From assembly GCF_020740795.1 (NCBI RefSeq), contig NC_067283.1:58249966-58313965 (forward strand): a stretch of 64,000 nucleotides of DNA, given 5' to 3'. Below, piece after piece: positions 58,853-64,000 of the stretch. Made by a program: the position numbers and the translations under genes. Position 1 is the first letter of the stretch; every line of letters begins with the position of its first letter. This DNA is from Apus apus. Its lineage: Eukaryota; Chordata; Aves; Apodiformes; Apodidae. The notes beneath the pieces were generated by a model that had not been told where the DNA came from, made no database searches, and was given only the letters and a program-made list of their open reading frames with translations.

Positions 58853-60282
58853 CTGCAGTTTATGAGCAGATACAATTTTTATTTTAAAAGATTAATCTAC
58901 ACCAGGCATCATTATTATGGTATCTATTCTACTGCCAAGCAATAGCTAGGACAAAAGCCATCACTTTTGATAGAGAGAAAAACCATCCATATTTAAAAAA
59001 TGTTGAAAGGTCTCTCCACTCAAAAACACAAAAGCAAATAAACACCTAAGAAACCCATTTAAAACAACTTAGTATTTTTCTCTGTTTAGACATGAAAGCA
59101 GTGACTAAAATTTTTGTAGAAAATAACAGCTTAGCAGCTGTAGAACTTTTATTGTATGACAAATATAACTGCATTTTTCTAAGCTTTGCTTTATAACTAA
59201 AATAGGAGACAGGACAATTTTACTGTGCAGTACAAAATCAGCATCATTCTGTCATGTCTTTCACTGAGTTGCAGAGTCCTGTATTCAACATTAATAATAC
59301 AACGCTGTTCTGTATGGTAAGGTTTTTGCTTAAGAATTTGGAGGGCTCATGGAAAGTAAAACCACTCTTTTGTGGTTCAAACATATTGACCCAAACTCTC
59401 AAGAGCAGTATCATAGCCATTACAGCTACTTCAGTGCTGCAGGTATTTCAGCTGCACTGCAAGAACTAAGGGCTTCCTAAATCACTTTACTTAATCACTG
59501 CAGCCTTTGCTGTTAAAAGCTACTGTATCTTCCTTGGGTTGTAAAATTCTCCATTTTTAACTTTAAATTAATGGATTTGGTAATGGCAGCATATTTCTAG
59601 TACTACAAGGATTTATACGGAACTGTCTGACAGTTCATACACCTCACAGGACAAGAGGAAATGACCTCAAGTTTTATCAGGGGAGGTTTAGATTATATAT
59701 TAGAAGAAAGTTCTTCACTGAAAGGGTTATCAAATACTTAAATAGGGTTCCCAGGGAGGTGGCTGAATCACCTTCCCAGGGAGGTATTTAAAGGCCATGT
59801 AGATGTGGTGCTTTAGGAACATGTATTAAGCACTGGACTTGGTAGAGTTAGTGGTTGGTAGAGATAAGTTATGGTTGGATTCGATGATCTTAAAGGTCTT
59901 TCCAACCAGAACAATTTTGTGTTTCACCATGTAGAACCAAATTGAGCTCAGGAAATATGGTGATAAATCCCAATATTCTAAATTGTTTTAAAATAAAATT
60001 AGTTATTTGCATGCCAACACCTGGCTGTATCAATGTGGAATGACACAACACTCCCTTATTGTGCTTTTTATTAGAATTCCTCAGAGAGACGACACTGCAT
60101 CAAAAGAAATAATGCCAATCTAATTATTGAACACAACCTTCTGCAAAACCATTCCTTTCAACATGAATAAAATTATGTAAGTCAAATCCTTTCTTGAAAA
60201 TATATAGTTGAAAGGTGACCCAAGCTATACAGGATCATACCCACACAACATCACCATGCATTTAAATTTTATCTTGGTTTAC
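58853..60282 (-). other. ADCY1: ADCY1 intron with a CR1 relic
   Basis: About 1.4 kb, phase 0, donor ATG|GTAAAC, acceptor CTGCAG. It contains a plus-strand CR1 3' fragment at 59630-59930. Confidence 0.85.
59630..59930 (+). mobile_element. CR1 LINE 3' fragment
   Basis: From CACCTCACAGGACAAGAGGAAATGACCTCAAG through GGGGAGGTTTAGATTATATATTAG, CCCAGGGAGGTGG, TAAGCACTGGACTTGG, to GATGATCTTAAAGGTCTTTCCAACCAGAA and a degenerate tail. It is the plus-strand CR1 ORF2 end and 3' UTR, opposite to ADCY1, and of the same subfamily as the fragments at 7073, 63040 and 63765. Confidence 0.88.
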
Positions 60283-60399
60283 CATATTTCTTGGATTAGA
60301 CATAAGAAAGTGCTGTGCAACATGTGCTGGCAACAGGTTGAAGAGAATTCTTTTGTTATCCAGCTTGACTCTCTCCATATCATCTCTCTCTTCTTCTGC
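60283..60399 (-). CDS. ADCY1: ADCY1 coding exon, start of C2 domain
   Basis: Thirty-nine codons, phase 0 both ends: AEEERDDMERVKLDNKRILF then NLLPAHVAQHFLMSNPRNM. This is the segment that follows the sixth helix of the second membrane block and opens the C2 cyclase domain (NLLPxHVAxHF is the shared class III start). Acceptor GTCCCCACAG, donor ATG|GTAAAC. The next exon upstream, carrying the last membrane helix, was not found between here and 64000, so the six exons in this window encode about the last 313 residues of a protein that is about 1,120 residues in mammals. Confidence 0.95.
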
Positions 60400-63039
60400 C
60401 TGTGGGGACAGGGAAAAAGAAACGCCTTTCCAAAAAGAAAAAAAAAAAACAAACAACCCAAAGCCATTAAAATAGCTTCTATTACTTCATCCTTTCAAAT
60501 TAAACTAAGCAAAATTATGCCTGCAAAGTGGAGTGGGAACAGTTCTCTCCTATACCATGTTTTTATATCAGTGCAAAATCCCTTTAAATCCTTGGTAATG
60601 AAGCTAAAATATCTTAAGACTACTTTCAGGTCTTGATCAGCTAAGTGTCTTCTGTAGTTCTCTGTTCTTTTATTTATATTTTTACAGAGTAAAAAGATAG
60701 AATAATCCCACTTAAATCACATTGGCCTTGGAAGCCAATTGCTTCCCAGGTAGGTGGAGCCAGTGACAGTCTTACTGAATTCATCCTTCAAAAAGGAGAA
60801 GCCTGGAGAATCACCAGTGCTTAAAGCAAACCTACATAATTTTGCAGTAAAATGACAACAGACCTAGTAAGACAATAACTTCAAGTGTCTTGATTCATGG
60901 GAGTTCGTAGGAGTTATGCATTAGGAAACAATTCTAAAAATCAGACTTCTTATTGGAAAAATACTGAAAATCTAGGAATTTGGAACTCCCAGGTTTGCAA
61001 ATTCCAGCCTCGTCATTAGTAACTGTTCTGCGAAACCAATTCTCTGGAACTTGCTCCTTGTTGTTAGAGTGACTTTTGGCCCCACATCTTACTTCAATTA
61101 GAAAACATTTGATCAATACCATATAGTTAATCTCAGAAATCACAGCTTATTCTTTGCTCTTCAATTACACTCACAGAACTGTAACACAAATCTTCTGCCA
61201 TGATCCCAATATGATTTTATTTATCTAGTTACAGTCAGCAGAAGACTGAAAGGCCAAATTCTCAGTCTTTATTGAGAAACTACAATCATGTAAACCACTC
61301 AAGAACTTGCTCTAATCTTTGTTGGTGTTCTTTTTTTATCTAGAATTTGCTAACAAGATCTATTACAAAGTCCACATACTTTTCTCGCTATCCATTCCTG
61401 TCTACGTAGCAGAAAACCAGAGACCTCTTGCATTTGTATAGTCTTTATTCTTTTACTGTGATTTTTTTTCCATGACAATACTTAGAAAACAACCTTTTTA
61501 TTCAAATAACACAGTCTGCTTTGCCTTGCAGTTTACTTCTGTATTCTTAAACTTATTTACAAGTAGAAAGAATGCCAAAAAAGAATGGAAATAAATTCTC
61601 AACTCTTCCTCTATTTTCTATAATAAGAATCAGAATTTATTCCAGAAGTGAAATATCAGTAAACATTAAATAGTAGTTAATCTCTGCAAGAAATTTATCA
61701 GGAATTTTTATTCTATGCAAGCATCTATTTCCTGTCTGTGAATCGTTTTCCTGACACTTTTTTTTGCTCTTTATACTTCGTATGCTGTTTTCTTAAAATG
61801 TCCTTCCCTGTTTCAGTGGTAGAACTCTGACTTACTGTCGTCTATAAAAATTGGTAGTAGCCTCTTACATTTACTCTAACTAGAATGTAAATGTTCTAGT
61901 AGTAAAAATACAAAGCTTTTTCCAGCTGAAAATCCAAACCAAGCTTACAACTCCATTTTTACATCATACTGGAATATGGGAAATTTTACTCTGATGACAG
62001 CAAAGAGATTTGCAAAGTGAATCCATGCTCTGAATAAAAAAATAATATATTCTGGGCTTGCTTAACCATTTCTCTATTATTTGAATAAAGAACTTTTTTG
62101 TTATTTTCTTCCCATTTCTTCCCAATGTTCCCCAGGGACATTTTAAGGTTCTCAGTTAAGCTCCCAATACAAAATGGGGCAGAAAAGCAGCCTAAAGAAC
62201 AGCACACCTTTGGATCAGGGCGTAGAGACTTCTGGACAAGTCAAAGTAATCAAGCAAGGGTAGTTAAGTGGAGTAATCAGTTTGATGCATTGAATGGATA
62301 GTCATGTTTCTTAATCACTGGCAGCTGCTGTTCATTTCTGATCTGCCTTGCCCAGTTATCAACCAAAGTGTTAATTTTGAAAGATATGGTTGGTTCTTTA
62401 GCACTATGTAGTGTTTCCTACCACTGTGTATGATTCACAATAAAGGTTTCAGAGCAAGCCACAGCACAAGGATAAAGCTGCCAGCACTGAAGCAGAACCT
62501 TGTGACCTTGGTTGTGTTGCTGGACCAGTCACTGATGCACAGAAATAAAATTCTAATATATCAACATAAAATAAATATGAAAGGACACTTCAGCCTGTTG
62601 GTTTTCTGGTTGTTTCCTTCTGACAGATCCTTAAGGCTTGTGATGGCTTTTCTCCTTCTCTCTATGTCACTTCAATATGGTCATGAGACTACTGAGAGAG
62701 AAATGCCAGTGGCATGACTCTGTCAGTGCAGGTATGAGTGGGACCATTTTTACAATGATGGAACCACAGCCATGACTAAGAGCCTGAGAACTGAGCTCTT
62801 GAGTGAAGAGATAGTGGCTCAAACCAAACTACCAAAGTAATGGCAGAAGGGGTGGCAAAATCCTTTAAGAGCAAGAAAAGGCATCAAGGATGTCACCAGT
62901 GCTAAGAAGCACAGTAGAAGCTACGTTCCCAACACACCTAGCAAGTGTCTCTTCCCCTCTTAAGATGACAAACTGATAACTAAAATCTTGATTCTGAGAA
63001 GGTTCAGTTGCCAGAAATGAGATGAAAGCCATTAAGGTC
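60400..63039 (-). other. ADCY1: ADCY1 intron (upstream part of window)
   Basis: AT-rich, without a recognisable exon or repeat family. I searched on the minus strand for an exon encoding the last membrane helix and the Asp-Tyr-Leu-Trp type end that precedes the C2 domain and did not find one. The intron therefore probably extends beyond the window. Confidence 0.6.
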
Positions 63040-63220
63040 ACAGAATCACAGAATCATCCTGGTTGGAAAAGACCTTGAAGATCATCAAGTCCAACCATAA
63101 CCTAAATCCACCAACCATAACCTAATCTACCTGTTCAGTGCTTAAATCATGTTCCTAAGCACCACATCCATATTTCTTTTAAACACTTCAGGGACGCTGA
63201 CTCCACCACCTCCCTGGGCC
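63040..63220 (-). mobile_element. CR1 LINE 3' end fragment
   Basis: The plus strand reads CACAGAATCACAGAATCATC, CTGGTTGGAAAAGACCTTGAAGATCATC, CCAACCATAACCTAAATCC (with a short internal duplication of AACCATAACCTAA), GTGCTTAAATCATGTTCC, ending CACCTCCCTGGGC. It is a minus-strand CR1 tail inside the ADCY1 intron. Confidence 0.88.
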
Positions 63221-63764
63221 CTTGAATAATAACATGGGAAGTAATGGTAGCAAACCCTAAATAGAGAGAAATTATGCAAAAAGCAGAATGAGGGGAATGT
63301 AGGTCAACCGCTCTTAGTGTTCTGTGCCCTGGCCTATTTCAGGTCAGGCACTTCCTAGCCAACACTGAGAGATGAGTGAACTTTCTCCCTATGGTTCAGT
63401 GCCACAAAGAATAAGCTGTGTTAGCTCTGCCTGACCAAGCCCCAGACCTAGAAGCACAATGCTTATGGAATTAACATAGCATACTTTCTGAGCTAATTAG
63501 TCATTAGTGCCATCACAAACAACTACACCTTGGTGCTTTCTGTCAGCTCAAACAGGGAAGTGAGAGGGTACACTTTTGAAACACACTTCTCCTAAATACA
63601 TTGGTACACCTCCATGGTTTAAGACAATTATCGCTGCATTGCAAACAGTCGGTCAACTCAAGACTGCAATCAGGACATGACTGTGTGAATGGCATACCAT
63701 GGGAATGGCATACACACAGGTGTGTGACCTGTGCAATTTGCTGCTCGGCCTCCTATTTTGGAGC
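63221..63764 (-). other. ADCY1: Intron spacer between two opposed CR1 tails
   Basis: About 540 bases of unclassified sequence between a minus-strand and a plus-strand CR1 3' tail. A short direct repeat GGGAATGGCATAC-like occurs near 63688-63713. No gene seen. Confidence 0.4.
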
Positions 63765-63843
63765 ACTCATGGCACCTTGGTAGAGTTGGGTTATGGTTGG
63801 ACTAGATGATCTTAAAGGTCTTTTCCAACCAGAATGATTCTGA
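63765..63843 (+). mobile_element. CR1 LINE 3' tail fragment
   Basis: GGCACCTTGGTAGAGTTGGG, TTATGGTTGGACTAGATGATC, TTAAAGGTCTTTTCCAACCAGAATGATTCTGA: the plus-strand 3' end of CR1, about 80 bases. Confidence 0.85.
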
Positions 63844-64000
63844 GAAAAGCCAGGTGTATTAGCTTTATCAAGCCATGACAACCACACACTGGGTTAATAC
63901 TCTTATATTGTTGCTGGTACCCGCACCAGAGTTTCTGCATGGACTGCACTTACACCATCCAGACATATCAAACATCTAACAGCCTGCCTTTATTAAAGTG
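63844..64000 (-). other. ADCY1: ADCY1 intron, right edge
   Basis: Unclassified sequence to the window end; nothing recognised. Confidence 0.4.

Noticed and set aside
60208..60636. Plus-strand frame of 142 codons
   Set aside because: It is antisense to the ADCY1 exon at 60283-60399 and has no family likeness.
1..64000. CRISPR arrays, operons, tRNA or rRNA genes
   Set aside because: None were seen. Spliced genes, CR1 and LTR elements show this is a vertebrate nuclear genome, where bacterial features are not expected. I saw no cloverleaf-like tRNA with A and B boxes, though a covariance search would be needed to exclude one.
60400..64000. Further upstream ADCY1 exon
   Set aside because: I looked on the minus strand for the exon with the last membrane helix before the C2 domain and found no match with a suitable donor, so I did not call one.

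Overview
This is a stretch of a vertebrate nuclear genome, almost certainly from a bird. Genes are split into small exons by GT-AG introns, the sequence is AT-rich with a single CpG-rich promoter, and CR1 LINE fragments with their octamer tails, plus ERVL-type LTRs, make up nearly all recognisable repeats. No Alu, L1 or B elements were seen. The ERVL LTR style fits Neoaves better than chicken, but that is an inference.

Three protein-coding genes are supported, all on the minus strand. From high to low coordinate they are: the last six coding exons of ADCY1 (60399 to 49749), a two-exon gene that I identify as the bird counterpart of mammalian CCDC201 (23838 to 22297), and complete IGFBP1 (10605 to 5397, four exons, 270 residues). 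The order ADCY1 - CCDC201 - IGFBP1, all in the same direction, is the order I remember on human chromosome 7p12-p13, so synteny supports the family assignments. All stated splice phases join in frame.

Layout: 1-1.55 kb is a decayed endogenous retrovirus (integrase end and env), followed by an inverted ERVL LTR fragment to 2.09 kb. 3.6-4.2 kb is a CR1 fragment. 4.6-10.7 kb is IGFBP1 with its CpG-rich first exon, TATA box and HNF1-like site. 11.0 kb holds an A16G18 tract. 11-22 kb is gene-poor with one LTR-like block. 22.2-23.9 kb is the CCDC201-like gene. 28 kb has another LTR-like block. 30.8-35 kb is a pile-up of at least four same-direction CR1 fragments. 37.0-37.9 kb is an ERVL LTR. About 39.9-49.75 kb is best explained as a roughly 9.8 kb ADCY1 3' UTR. 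49.7-64 kb is ADCY1 exons and introns; one intron carries a CR1 copy with a continuous 589-codon reverse transcriptase frame.

The genes do not form a single pathway: IGFBP1 is a secreted IGF-binding protein, ADCY1 a membrane adenylyl cyclase, and CCDC201 a poorly understood gene reported in mammals as oocyte-expressed. The most useful results are the avian CCDC201 candidate, the KGD in place of RGD in IGFBP1, the absence of a recognisable insulin response element in the IGFBP1 promoter, and the long ADCY1 3' UTR model.
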